This document shows positions 43,121 to 55,162 of a DNA stretch of 64,000 bases, in pieces. The notes beneath the pieces were generated by a model. That model was not told the DNA's origin, made no database searches, and saw only the letters and a list, made by a program, of their open reading frames with translations. The stretch is from Mastigamoeba balamuthi (lineage: Eukaryota; Evosea; Mastigamoebida; Mastigamoebidae), in the NCBI GenBank assembly GCA_902651635.1, contig CACRSC010001923.1, positions 433,401-497,400 on the forward strand, in the 5' to 3' direction. The translations under genes and the position numbers were made by a program. The stretch's first letter is position 1, and each line of letters starts with the position of its first letter.

Positions 43121-44373
43121 CAGCCCTGGCCATAAGTAAGTTAATACTCCCCCAGAACAGACAAGCAAACAGACTTTGTTTGTCATAAGGGCCAGAGGGA
43201 GGAGAGGGGGAGTGCTGATGGTTAGTAGAGGGTGTAGTCCCCATTAGCCTCTGTGACCCTTTCCAGGTGCGAATTCATACTTGCCACCAATTTTTGGGCG
43301 AGAGATTTCGGAAGCCTTGCTCATTCCTTGTGCAGCACGTGGTGCAGTCCCTCGACGTTCTGGGGGCAGTGTAATGCCACGCGAGCCTTGAGAAGAGACC
43401 ACACGTTTTCTATTGGGTTGAGGTCTGGGGAGCATGCTGGCCAGGCCATGCGGTCCACATTGTGATAGGCCCTCCAGGCCTTAGCGAGTTTGCTTGTGTG
43501 CTTCCTGCAGCACCCAGCCACCTGGAGCGGGTCTGAACATCTTCTTGGCACTGGGCAGCAGAGCCTTGTTGTAGATGTGACAGAGCTTCTTGGAATTGAG
43601 GTTGCATGTGAACGTGTAGAGGTGCCCGAACCCTTCTGCCAAAAAGCACCCCCAGACATGCACCTTGCCTGGGTGCTTGACTTTGCGCACCACATAGGGG
43701 ACCTCGACTGCCATGCTCCCCTTGGGGTGCCAAAGAGCTCGAAGGACGCCTCGTCCGTGAAAATGATCTGGTTCCAGTTCTGGTTCCGCCGAGTTTGGGC
43801 GAAAATCTTGCGATCTTCACAGTGGCATGCCGAGAGGAGAAATTTGATCATCGGCTTCTTGTAGTGGCGCGCCCAGCAGCATTCAAACGGCGCCGTACAG
43901 TGCGTGAAGAGACAGCAAACCGAGCCCTCTTCAGGCACCTGGCCAGAGCCGCGGACGACTCCGTGGGATGCTGCTCTGAGAGTTTGGTGATTTTTGAATC
44001 TTCTTGCACCAAAGTTTTGCGTGGAGCGCCGGAGTGAGGGGCGTCCACAGCGCGTGAGGGACCGTCGAAATCGGCCCACTTCTTGGCGACCTGGGAAGAG
44101 CACCCAACCTGCTTGCCCGCGGCGTTGGCCGTCATGTGAGGGCCCAGCTTGTGCTTCTGGAGGAACCACAACTCCCAGCGTTTCTTTTCGCTCAAAAAGA
44201 CCATGTTTAAAAAGTGGCGCGATTCAAAAATCTCAATCCCAAATCAATTGGAGAATGCATTTATATCTCCGCCGACCTAAAATATCTGGAAATTTTATCC
44301 CAAATCGGAAAAATAGCTTTTGGGAGCAAATCTTAGACCTGGGGGAGTATTAACAAACTTATGGCCGGGGCTG
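43121..44373 (-). mobile_element. Tc1/mariner DNA transposon with TA target duplication
   Basis: Inverted termini read inward as CAGCCCTGGCCATAAGT (left) and CAGCCCCGGCCATAAGT (right), continuing through GTTAATACTCCCCCAG on both sides. Each end is flanked by TA (43119-43120 and 44374-44375), the Tc1/mariner target duplication. It contains one transposase gene on the minus strand. Confidence 0.92.
43222..44204 (-). pseudogene. Tc1-like DDE transposase with frame damage
   Basis: Starts MVFLSEKKRWELWFLQKHKL. A paired-like helix-turn-helix follows (GKQVGCSSQVAKKWADF), then RTVRRRLNAAGR, the first catalytic Asp in NQIIFTDEASFELFG, and the C-terminal PACSPDLNPIENVWSLLKAR with the last acidic residue in NPIENVW. 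The reading changes frame in the middle and has a TGA at 43321-43323 in place of a probable Trp; the natural stop would be 43222-43224. It is recently inactivated or affected by a few sequence errors. Confidence 0.85.
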
Positions 44374-44375
44374 TA

Positions 44376-45640
44376 AGCTCATTGGCAATGTGTGTATCAA
44401 GACAAGGCTGTTAGAGAGCTTGTACTTAGCCTTCTTTTTGGCTTTCTGCTTATTGATCTCAGTCAGAGCATTTAACTTCTTGAGGTATCCCACAACGATT
44501 CCAGCTGCATTCTGAACAAACTTGTCAGCACGATTATTCTCTCCATTCATCATGCTAAGGAGAACATCACTATTGAGTGGCCAGATTTCAAGATGTCTGG
44601 ATGACTTCCTAGCTGCTTTACTTTAGTGGCTGTTTTCCTTTCAAGGACAAATGTCCTTGATGATATTCCGCAATATAATACCAAGAATGACAGTTGATCC
44701 AGAAGAGTGACTACAGAGTCACAGTCATATCAGCAATTGTGAAAAGTATAAGAAAAAATCAAGGAAGTGTACTGTGCTTCAATGTATGGGGTACTGCACT
44801 CACTGATAACATCATAGCCCTCCTTCTTGAGGATGTACTCAACTGTGTTCTGGAAGAAGGGTGCCACATTGCAGGAACCGAACATCACCCTGGTTGGGTG
44901 GTAGACCCTGAACAGCATGTTCGGTACCAGGATCTTTAAGGTCTCCTACTCGCTCTTGGCCAGAGGTCCGTGGGTCGTTGATAAGGCAGTCGTCACGTTA
45001 CTCAATCACTGACATGAGGTAGGACTGCTGCTTGCCCTGGTCACTGGGCTCGTGGTACGTGATGAGCTGTTTAGCGATTTCCAGAGCTGTGGAAATTTCC
45101 ACAGGACATGACATCTCCAGGAGCTGTGGGGTGGCATGTGTGATGTCGCGCACCAGGGTTTTGACACTGAGGACCTTGTAGAGCGATTGTATTGCCAGCA
45201 AGACCACAGTGTTTGCAGGCAGTTGCTCCAGGTCGACCTCTGGGACGAATGCTGTGGCCCTTGCCTCGACGTCACAAATCCAAGTGGAACACCTTCTGGA
45301 ATCGGTCCGACCTGAGGATAAGGTCCTCCCAGTCACCCGGGTTGATGCAGACTGTGGTCATGATCGTGGCCAGTGTTCACAGGGTGGCTGGTCGTGTGGT
45401 TGTGTGGGAAACAGAAAGGTGGACCACAGTGGTCTGACGACCAGGACGGGTAGTAGTTCTGGCCAACAGTGGCTGAAACTGCCCTAGTGCCTACGGTGGC
45501 ACGTCCCGCCAAAATAAAGCCCAAAGCGCTTTGTAGTGAACTATGTAACGAAAGGGAAACAACGAACTGTTTTGTCTGATGTGTGCTTGCGAGGTGAATC
45601 GGCCTGCCAGTGAAATGGCAGTGTAACAATGCTTTACCCA
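44376..45640 (-). mobile_element. Second Ty3/gypsy fragment (gag-pol junction, RT)
   Basis: The minus strand carries RVYHPTRVMFGSCNVAPFFQ (near 44890), which fits the RT motif F...PFGL.NAP..FQ. Upstream, 45336-44998 encodes a helical frame ending LITYHEPSDQGKQQSYLMSV. The stretch 45538-45640 is shared with 31507-31610. This piece supplies the RT half missing from the larger copy. Confidence 0.6.
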
Positions 45641-46161
45641 CTGAGCTAAAAGGGAGTTTAAACCTCTTATGTCACCCAGAATCCCCTAGTCTTCCGTAAC
45701 ATAAGCAGGGAAGTGGCACGGAAGTGGCACGGCCACGTGGCACGGGCCACGACATTGACAAACACCCAAAATCTATGGATGCCCTGAAGAAATCTCCATG
45801 CCTTCAGAGACCCTTCACGTCGTCTGTCTCAAGTGCCCACCTTTCAGTGCCTTTCGGAAGAAAAGCTGCCTCTACTCATCAGTGATTTTTTCCATCACGG
45901 GGATGACTAATGTGAGCAACAGAGGCCGAAAGAGACGACTGGCGGGCACCTTGCATCGAGGCAGGTTTGTCCCCACATCCGCCATAGAATTGTCCGTGAC
46001 GTGGCACTGGAGAGAAGGATAGAGACCTGTAGGAAAAAGGCTGAATCAACAGCCGCTGAAAAGCTGACCCCGCTGACCCTTTCTGGGCTCCACGTCAGCG
46101 CACAGACACCAACAACACAACAAAACAACACGGCGCACAGCGCAGCACACATCATATCATC
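45641..46161. other. Intergenic with repeat remnant
   Basis: The repeat shared with 31507-31610 is interrupted here by about 80 bp that include, on the minus strand, a tRNA A-box-like TAGCTCAGTGGGTA. The rest is 5' flank of the next gene. Confidence 0.4.
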
Positions 46162-49100
46162 ATGCCCCCGCTGTTACCAGTCCTGGTCTTGGCCGTGGTC
46201 GCCCGCGCTGCCCCTGCAGGTCCAGCTTCACTTTGTTCTCCTTCTCTCTCTGTCTCTCTTAATTTGCCTCTGCCTTAGGAGAGCAACCCCCCGCCACCGA
46301 GTTTTCCCGTCCCAGCAGCGAGCTCGGGTCTCAGCGGCCCCCTTTTGTCCTCTCCCTTGAGCCTCGAGCTCACCCCCATGCACCGTGCTGTGCGCCCCGC
46401 AGGCGTGTGGAGGCCCAGCACGCACGACCGCGTGTGGGTCGACGGGGTCCCCGTGGCCTTTGACGCCAACCCCAACTACGCCCGCCTTCCCGACGTGCCG
46501 CCCGGCTCCGTCTTCGCCTTCACCGCGGCCTACCGCTCCGATGGGCTGCCCGCGTCCCCTGTGATCCACCACGACGGTCCGAGGCCCCCCCCGTCGCGAT
46601 CGCATCTTCCCGTTTTGCTTTTTTCTGTTTTCCCCCATTCTGACGACACCGCTACGTGTGCGCCCTCACCTCAAAAGGCCTCATGTACGACGTGAGCTCC
46701 GCCAGCTGCTCCTCGGAGGTGGCAGGGGAGTGGTACGCGCGCGACTACGAGTGGGAGCCCCATCGGAGAATGCCGACCAGCATCGAGCGCACACCCGGGG
46801 GCGCCCACTACTGGCACACCGGCAGCTACTTCCACCGAATCACCCGCAACCTCTTCTGCCGCGCACAGACCCCGCTGACACGTGCGCAGACTGCCCCTTA
46901 ATCCCCCTCTCTCCAGCGCCTCGCTGACCGGCTGGCCGGGCAGGCTCGCTTGTGGCGGAGAGCTGCGAGTACCGCTGGGACGAGAGCTACAGAGCGTGGG
47001 GCGCCCCGCTGACCTTCGTGGGGCGCAGGGAGATCATGAGCATCGTGGGGCTCGCCAGCCCCACGTGGACAGCGGAGGGCCCATTGGAGGTCCTCCAGGT
47101 GTTTTCCATTCCGTTTCTCATGTTCGGCGGAGGAGAGCCGGAGGGTTCTCTGCGTGGGCTCCAGTCCCATCGGCGCTCGCGGCGTTCGATGATCGTCGCG
47201 GGCTGCCTGCCATCGAACATGCGCCAAACGCCCGAGATTCCGGAGGGTGATGCGCTCAGGGGGTACTACCACTACGCAGGCTCCAAGGCAAGCAGCCAGC
47301 CCACCTCGGAGGGCCAGTGCAGGCGCCTGACAACGCACACGCAGCACACAGTTACGTGGGAACACGCGGAACGGGGCAGCGACGGGGCTGAGGAGGCCGT
47401 GGTGATGAAGGCGCAGGCGTCGTTCTGGAACGAGGACCGCTACTCGCTGGTCATCGAGCACCGCTTCCACACGCTGCGGCTGGCCGCCACCACCGATGAC
47501 TACCTCGACTTCTTCGCAGTATCGAACGGCGACCAGTACTTCTTTACTGCACCGAGCTTCCTGCCCGTCGCCGATAGGAACAGCACGACGTTCGCCAACC
47601 GCCTCCGCGGGCAGTTCCTCGACGAGCCCCGGGGCCCCTCGTGCCTGCGCGTGCGCGCCTGCATAAACTCTCTCTGGAACGGCACGCACTGCGTCTGCCG
47701 CCCGGGCTACGAGGACTCGGGCGAGGGCTGCTCCGAGTGCCCCCTCGGGACCTACAAAAGGTCTGCGGGGCGCTCCTCGTGCATCCGGTGCCCTGTGCAC
47801 AGCACGACGCTCAACACGGGGTCCACGAGACTCGCCGACTGCGTGTGCGAGGCCAACTACGGGGGGAACGCGAGGGAGGCAGGCTGCTACCGCTGCATCG
47901 GAGGGTCCAAGTACAGCGTCGAGGACGGGCCGTGCACGGGCTGCGTGGATAACGCCGAGGCCAGCCCCTCGCTGTGCCAGTGCCGCCCGGGGTTCGGCGG
48001 CGACGCGAGTCTGGCGCTGCCCGGCGCCAACTGCACGGCGTGCCCTCCGCAGACCTACAAGGCGCTGGCGGGGAACGAGGGGTGCACAGCGTGCCCTGTG
48101 GGCTCGTATGCGCCCACTGCCGCGTCGACCGGGTGCTTGTGCGAGGAGCCCAACACGGTGTTCCACGAGGGGCGCTGCGTCTGCTTGCTGGGGTTCGTCG
48201 AGCGGCAGGGACGCTGCGTTGAGTGCCCCGCAGACACGTACCGCGACTCCCTGAGCCTCGCGACCTGCACTGCCTGCCCGCCGCACAGGTATCCGCCCCG
48301 CACGGAACTCCCTCCCCTGCGGCACTGACCCGCGGGTGCTCGGCGCGCAGCACGACGCTGGGGCTGAACGGCTCGTCCTCTGTTCTCTTCTGCGCGTGCG
48401 ACGGGGGCATGGGCGCCGACGGGCGGTCCATGTGCGTCGCGTGCAGCACAGCAGACTCGGCGCCCCCGACATCGCTGATGCCGACGTCCCTCGGGTCTTT
48501 GTCCCCCTGGCTATGGATATTGGCTGGGTGGGGCCGTCGTACCCTCGCCAGACCGTCATCCGTGTCGACGGGAGGTTCTTCGGGCTCGAGCAGAACGTCA
48601 CGATGCAGGTCGCCGTCTCTGAGGCCAGCAGAACGTCTGACCAGCCGATCCTGCTGAGCATAAGCGGCGCTCCCAGCGCCGGCCTCATCGTGGCGCTGAT
48701 GGCCCATATCGATGCGAGGGGCATTGAAGGGCGGACTGTGCTTGGAAACCAGGACGTTGTTGTTATGGAGCGGCCACTGTCGCAGTGGCCCGCCCGGGGC
48801 TTCACCGCGTCTCTGCGGATGGTGCCACGGTCCGACAGCTGCTCGTGCCCGGAGAACCACTACATCTCGGACTCCGCCTGCGTCCCCTGCCCCGCAGGCT
48901 CCACTAGGCCCACGTCAAGCTCCGGAAGGCAGGGCTGCCTCTGCGGCGACGCTAACGCCGTCTGGTCCGCAGGGCAGTGCCTCTGCGCCCCTGGGCAGTG
49001 CCTCTGCGCCCCTGGGATGACAGCGGGGGCAGGCGGCCTGTGCATCGAGTGCCCTCAGGGAACATGGAAGGGTGAAGCTGGAAACGGGCCCTGCAACGCG

Positions 49101-50581
49101 TGCCCGCCCCACTCCAACACATCCACGGCAGCGCAGACCTCTCAGACGGCCTGCCAGTGCCTCGCCGACCACGGCGGGGACGCCTCGGAGGACAGGGGCT
49201 GCGCGCCGTGCCAGGGCGGCTCCAAGCCAGTGGGAAACGGCCCGTGCAACTGCCTCTCTCCGTTGGCCGAGGCGGACGCCTCGGGAACGCAGTGCCAGTG
49301 CGCTGCGGGGTCAGAGGGCGACGCGCTCAGGGGTCCCGACGGGTGCACGCCGTGCTCCCCCGGCAGCTTCAAGGCAGCTGCGGGCAACACGCAGTGCGTC
49401 AAATGCCCAGAGCACTCGGTCGCCAGCGGCGTGGCAAGCGAGCAGTGCGCGTGTGCCGAGGGCTACGGGGGTGACGCCACCACGGGTGCCTGCCACATGT
49501 GCGTGGGGTCCACCAAGACCGCCGTGGGCAACTTCCCGTGCGTCTGCAACGACAGCAACGCCGTCGACATCGACGGCACGTGCGTGTGCGCTGCCGGGTT
49601 CGAGGGCGGTGCAGCCAGCGGGGGCCCTGGCCCGTGCACGCCGTGCCCGGCGGGGACGTACAAGGGAGGGGCGGGCAGCGACAGGTGCATGCAGTGCCCC
49701 GAGCACAGCACGACCCTTGCGGGCGGTCAGACCATCATCGGTGCATGCCGGTGCTCTGCCGGCCATGGCGGCGCGGCATCGCCAGCGGGGTGCGGGCAGT
49801 GCCACCTGTCCGCCAAGGCTCTGGAGGGCGACGGCGAGTGCGAGTGCGCCGAGCACGCGGAGCGCGTCAACGCCACGCACTGCCAGTGCTCCGCGGGTAC
49901 CACGACGTCGGGGGCCGCTGCTCCCAGTGCCCGCTGGGCACGTTCAAGGCCGCCGCGGGGCTCGGCCCGTGCACGAGCTGCGCAGAGGGTGCGACGACGC
50001 TGTCGACCGGGGCGACCAGCAGGGCCGCGTGCCAGTGCGTCGCCGGCTTCGAGGGCGACGCGTCCGCCGACTGGGGCGCGTGCGGGCGGTGCGCGCCGGG
50101 GCTGTTCAAGCACTCTGTGGGGAACACGATGTGCAGCGCGTGCCCCGCGGGCGCCACGTCGTCGGCACCGGGCTCCACGAGCAGGTCCGAGTGCGTGTGT
50201 GCCCCGGGCATGCGAGGGGACGCGTCCGTCGAGGGCGGCGCCTGCACTGCCTGCCCAGCAGGGACGTTCAAGAGCGCGGGCAACGGGGGCGAGTGCGCGC
50301 TGTGCCCGGGCAACTCGACGTCGGCAGAGGGCGCCGAGGCCTGCTGGTGCCTCGCAGGGTTCCAGCCCGACAGCAACAGTGCGGCCATGGAGTGCTCTGC
50401 GTGCCCACAGGGGTCGTACAAGTCGGGCGTGGGGAACGGCGCGTGCACCCCGTGCGGCCAGGGGACCACCAGCGAGGCGGGGGCGACGATGGAGCTACAG
50501 TGCGCTGTCTCGCTTTCCGGATCGCTGGTAGTCCGCCTCGCCCTGCTGTGCAGTGGCGGACTGCTGGCATCTCTCGTGTGA
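46162..50581 (+). CDS. Large secreted protein with ephrin-receptor-like (GCC2/GCC3) Cys repeats
   Basis: Exons 46162-46219, 46403-46576, 46678-46881, 46944-48288, 48351-50581. The signal peptide is MPPLLPVLVLAVVARAAPAG. About 400 residues without clear motifs follow, then some 15 repeats of about 50 residues of the form C-x-C-x-x-G-(Y/F)-G-G-D-A...C-x-x-C-P-x-G-(T/S)-(Y/F)-K...C-x-x-C-P. These match ephrin-receptor-like modules. The C-terminus (SLSGSLVVRLALLCSGGLLA) is hydrophobic with nothing after it, suggesting a GPI anchor. Two single-base losses break the frame, in a C run near 48465 and a G run near 49898; restoring one base in each gives about 1337 residues. The exon 3 acceptor (AAAAG at 46677) is the weakest join. 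AATAAA at 50645. Confidence 0.75.
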
Positions 50582-51418
50582 CGGCGAGTTCCTTTCGAGG
50601 GGCGAGCGAGGGTGTTGTTGAGTTGCTGAGTGACAGACCGAGCAAATAAATACGCCCTTCTTCCAAGGTTCCCATCCACAGGAAGCTCAACTCAACACAC
50701 CACATGAGAACTAGGTCCCCGCGTGCAGGAGGGCCGCCCCGGCCCCTTGAGGTCATCTTCGGCGGTACTAGAGTGTGAAACAGTGTGGGCAAATGCGCGC
50801 GCCGCTGACGCCGCCACGCGTGCTGACCTCGCAGGCATCGTCGAGATCCTCGCCGTACCACACCAGAACTGCGTCGAGGGGACCCTGCGGAGGGACAGAA
50901 GAGACCATCGAGGCCAGTGATGCAATTGAACCAAACAGATTCTGGTTCCAACAGTAAGAAATAAACCATAACCACAACCGCCAAAGTTTTGTCTCTTCCT
51001 TATCCGGTGGACATCAAAAGCCACGAAGTAATAGAGGCTAAACGACTTTCCCTTTCAAATTTTTTCAGGGGCCCTGAATGTTGTGGGCCTCTGTTTCCCG
51101 ATTTTCAATTTCGACATTTTGCCTTTTCTCCCCCATTTGACGGGGTGTCCGTGGGAAATAGTATAGACAAAGGGAAAGTAGTTTGAGCCTCGGTTAGTAG
51201 CAGAAACAACCCCGTAAGTCAGTCTGAAGGGCAGAATGAACCGTCTGCGGAATCAACCTTGAGAGCAAGGCCCTTGAATGCGAAGTCTGCAAAAGTCCGC
51301 ACGTATAACATCCTCCTACTCTGGAAAGAAGCGTTGCCTCTTCTGTGTTGAGGCTCTCATTGAAATGGACAGAAGCGCGGCCAAAAAAACAAGCGGGTGT
51401 TCCCAATCAAGTGGGCAG
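50582..51418. other. Intergenic with crinkler-NTPase duplicate
   Basis: Contains the AATAAA of the preceding gene and a 157-bp copy of the 30.6-31.5 kb crinkler fragment. No complete gene is seen. Confidence 0.5.
50801..50957 (-). repeat. Duplicate of the crinkler/RHS NTPase 5' segment
   Basis: About 95 percent identical by eye to 31310-31466, including the frame GPLDAVLVWYGEDLDDACEV. Nothing else of the gene accompanies it. Confidence 0.8.
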
Positions 51419-52335
51419 TCAGACAACAATGGAGGCAAAGAACCCCGCGGACTCGAGCCCCGTGACGAGCGAGTCGAGGTTCTGGGGCTGCGCAGTCGAC
51501 ACCCGGAGCACCGCCGTCGCCCTGCAGAGCTCAAAGGCCTCTGTGCCCCCGTGCAGCACAGCGCACGCGACGGCTCGCACGCGCTGCTCGCACTCGTGGC
51601 ACCAGATGCTCGACAGCTGGATCACTATCTCTCTGCCCACCTCGTCGTCCGACTGCCGCGGGGCGCGGGAGAGCGCTGTGGGGCCCTGCGAGGGTCCCGA
51701 CGACGACGACGACGCGCACGAGCCGATGGCCTTGCGGATGCTGTCGATCCACTCGAGCATCTCAGCGCGCGAGCAGGCTGCCAGCGTGTAGGCTGTCTCT
51801 CCGGACGCCACCCTGCACGCGTCGTGACATGGATGAGAGAAGCCCCACGAGTCAATTGATTGGGGCGAGGGAGGCGCGCACTCGAAAGAATGCGGCCGCT
51901 TGTACGACGCCAGCACTGTCACGGCGGCACCACTGAGGTCAACGGACCCACGCGGGCGCGCTCCGGGGGCAGCAGCAGCCACTGCGGTCTCGTAGTAGCA
52001 CAGTCTCGATGCCTGCGCGGCGAAATACGGGAGTCCAGCCAAAACCCCGGTGAAAAACCGCATTGATTTCTGTTTCGGATAAAAATTAAGCCAGGAGTTT
52101 CCAGTTAGAACGACATTCAAGTGCGCGAGCGGGAGCGGGACGACGGAGGTGGGGAGAGGGCTCCTGCAGAGACAAGGGCAACGTGGGGGCGGCGGGGGGC
52201 AGTGCGGCGAACGTGGAGCTCGAAGTAGCGGGGCTTCCACGTCTTGAGCACAGCGCTCAGCTTGCGCAGGGCACCCGCACGCACGACGGGGTCGGCGGGC
52301 AGGCTCGGGGAGCAGCAGGTGCGGGGGTCCGACAT
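51419..52335 (-). CDS. PH domain protein with HMA-like C-terminal domain
   Basis: Exons 52213-52335, 51882-52012, 51419-51812 give 215 residues. After splicing, residues 20-115 form a PH domain: RAGALRKLSAVLKTWKPRYF and ELH, LCYYETA, SVDLSGAAVTVL, KRPHSFEVASGETAYTLAAC, then the closing helix EMLEWIDSIRKAI with its invariant Trp. The two introns (GTTCGC and GTGCGC donors) fall inside the domain. A Ser-rich linker leads to an HMA-like ferredoxin-fold domain: IVIQLSSIWCHECEQRVRAV with a CxxC, then RVSTAQPQNLDSLVTGLESA. PH suggests phosphoinositide or membrane binding; CxxC suggests metal binding, but the Met usual before the Cys pair in HMA is absent. Confidence 0.75.
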
Positions 52336-52721
52336 CTGATGGCTGCGCGGCAGCGACAGCGACACGCACGAGGCTCCGCCTGCTGATGTAATTGCCTCCA
52401 ACGGGGAAAACCCGGGATATCGCAAAATCTGACCTCGAAAATCCACATCTAAGAATCTCGAAACTCAAATGATTCCCACGAGGTCCCAGCCAGCCGTCAA
52501 CCAGGAGGGTCGTCGATGGCGAGGCCCCTGTCCTCGTTGCTCTCCCTTGCGAGTTTCGCACACCTCCTTAACTGATCGGATCGTATCTGTCTGTTTGCTG
52601 AGAACCGTTCATCCCATCTGGATACGGGCATCTGCTCTCCAATGGGTATTGGGCCCCGGCCTCGGGAGGCTGAGCACTGCGACGCCACACTCCACGTCCA
52701 CAAGCACGGCGCAGACCCCAC

Positions 52722-55162
52722 TCAGTACTCAAAGTTCTCTGTGACGATGCGGGACATGGGCACGCCGAGCTCGACGAGGGCCACCGTCATGGCCCCCATG
52801 AAGGGGTTGGGCCCGCACAGGTACACCGTCCTCTGCGCCACGTCGGGTACCGCCCTGGCGATGTGCTCCTTGTCGATCCTGCTGCACGAGACCCGCACCC
52901 TGCCGTCCGCTTCCAGGCCCTCTGTCCTGCGCAGGGCACAGTGGTGAGTGCGTTCTCCCGTGGAGGGGCAGCGAGTGGGTCACGTGGCGGGGCTCTGGCG
53001 AGGTACGGCGATCGAGAGCTGCTGGACGACGGGCGGGTCGCTGCCGACGAAGCCCAGCCACTCGTCCCTGAAGAGCAGCTCGGCCAGGGTGTGCTCCGAG
53101 TGCAGCGACACCACGTCGGGCATTCTGTCGGCCGCCAGGTCTACACAGCGAGGGCGTGGGCTCCAAGTCAATTGAGATCATCGCGGCAGGCCACAGGAGC
53201 CTCACATCCGCGGTGGACCATCGACGAGAGGCAGCGCAGCATCGACATGATGGGAGTGACCCCGATGCCCCCCGTGAGGGTCAGGAGCTTCCACCACCGC
53301 CTCGTGTCCTCGCCCTCGCTCGTCCTCTGCCCATGCAGCGAATTCAGCCACTGGGGCGGCATGCCTGCGAACCTTGTGGACCATCATGGCCCACGACGTG
53401 GCCAGCGTGAACGAGCCCTCGACGCCGTGCAGGACCACGCTGACCCTCTCGTGGGCCCTCTGCCGCAGCCACTTGGTCACCCGCCCGACCTCCTTCACAG
53501 ATATCTGCACCGCCAACGCACACGGGCTCAGGTGCCGTGCTGCGAGTCCGTAGGATGCGTGCCTCGAATGTCTTGGAGACGCGCTCGGCGTCGGGCACGG
53601 GCTTGGATCCAGGAAGGGGCGACGGGCGACCACAGGAGAGAGTCCAGCAGCGGATGTAGTCGCGACCGTCGATGGGGACGGTGAACGTCGAGTACTGCCC
53701 GGGCTCGGCCACGAAGGCGCGCTCGCCCTCGAAGCGGAACGTCGTCACTGACGGCGACTCGGGCCACGCGCCGACGAGCGTCGACCGCACGAGCGGCTCC
53801 TCGCCGACAGCCCTCCACTTCTCTACGCACGTGTCGACGCGCCTGCCGGGGGCGATCGACCAGAGCAGCGGCGTGTCGCGGAGCATCGGGTGGTGCGTCG
53901 ACATGTCGAGCGAGCGCCAGCGGAACGGGCACATGCCGTCGACGAGCTCCCACTGCTCGACGGACAGCTTGCAGAGGCGCGCGGTGCCGTCGAGCGACGC
54001 GAACTCGCCGAGCCACGGGCACTCGAGGCGCCCCGAGACCTGCAGCACGAAGCCCGTCTGCCAGTCGACGAACGTGGCGCCGGCCAGCGGGTGCACGAGC
54101 GTGTTGCCCAGCGTCTGGTTCATCCCCTTGCCGTGGAAGTCGCCCCACACGAGCACGCGCCTGTCGACGACGCGCACGAACCCCGGGCGGCCGCCGCGGT
54201 GCGACGAGTCGGCGCCCCTCGCGAGCTCCTGGCGGTGGCGATCATCATCGTGTCGGCGCTGGTGACCATCGCCACGCACTCGTCGCTGAGCGCGGGGTCG
54301 CCGGCCGACGACCGCTGGGCCGCGCGCGGGGGCCCGGACGACGCGGGGCTCGCAGAGACGATGGTGCGGCGCTGGATGTACCGCGGGCACGTCGAGAAGG
54401 CCTCCATGACGAGCACCGAGAAGCCCGCGGGGCCCGCGGGCTCCGAGACGACGCCGTTGACGCGGTACCGCTTGCGCGTCTCAAACTCGACGAAGTTGAG
54501 GCTGACGCTGGCCCCGGGCACCGAGGCGGCCGCCCAGAGCGGGTCGTCCTCGCGCGGGGGCTTGAGGACGCGCACGAGCGCGGGGTCGTCGATGGCGACC
54601 AGCGGGGCGTAGGCAGCGGCTTGGAAGGCGCCCATGACGTTGCTGGCCGACGTGTAGACGCCGCAGCTGTCGCAGAACAGCGGCGTGCTGGCCACGTCCG
54701 AGGTCAGCATGGGGCGCGGGGGGCTCGTCTCGGGCGTCGAGTCCTCGGACGGGGCCGAGCAGCGCAGCTGAGGGGCGCTGGGGGCCCGCCGACCGAGAGC
54801 CTGCGCGGGATGGGGCCCCCGGGCGCCGGGTCAGCGAAGATGGGCGTCGACCACACACGGCCCGTCGCGGGGTCCATGCTGGCGACGTAGACGGCGTGGC
54901 GCTGCCGCAGGAACTCCATGGAGCTCGGGTGGACCTCGGTGGCCACCTGGACCGTAGTTGGGGTCCCCGCGGAACATAGAGAGAGAGAAGTAAGTTCATG
55001 AGGGGAGAGGGTCCACAGATTAGAGTGGTGAGTGAGGGACGGGTTGCGGGACGGTGCCTTGTGCTCGCCGATGCGCTGGGCCTTGTCCCGCGTGCCCTCC
55101 TCCTCCTGCATGCGCTTCTCGCCGCGGTGGTAGAGGCCCTCTCTCCACTCCTGCTGCCACAT
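52722..55162 (-). CDS. PNPOx-like flavin domain fused to FAD/NAD(P) reductase
   Basis: The N-terminus (MWQQEWREGLYHRGEKRMQE, then RQRHAVYVASMDPATGRVW) and the central RELARGADSSHRGGRPGFV and MNQTLGNTLVHPLAGATFVD match the pyridoxamine-phosphate-oxidase-like split barrel. The C-terminal half is ferredoxin-reductase-like: VTTFRFEGE, EPGQYSTFTVPIDGRDYIRC (flavin-binding RxYxxx), ISVKEVGRVTKWL, LTGGIGVTPIMSMLRCL (NAD(P) site), and TVYLCGPNPFMGAMTVALVE. It ends FEY without a 2Fe-2S domain. Well-defined introns: 53505-53598, 53327-53372, and one near 52931-52993. The join near 54771-54797 (26 nt) is doubtful. A one-base loss in a G run near 54226 breaks the frame. Likely a soluble redox enzyme; substrate unknown. 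Similar fusions occur in fungi and bacteria. Confidence 0.78.

Noticed and set aside
45625-45710. tRNA-like A-box on the minus strand (TAGCTCAGTGGGTA)
   Set aside because: No pairing acceptor, anticodon or T arm could be folded around it; at most a SINE head or a tRNA fragment.
49500-50649. 525-residue ORF in another frame over the secreted-protein gene
   Set aside because: Arg/Ala-rich shadow of the Cys-repeat frame; the real frame has regular cysteine spacing.
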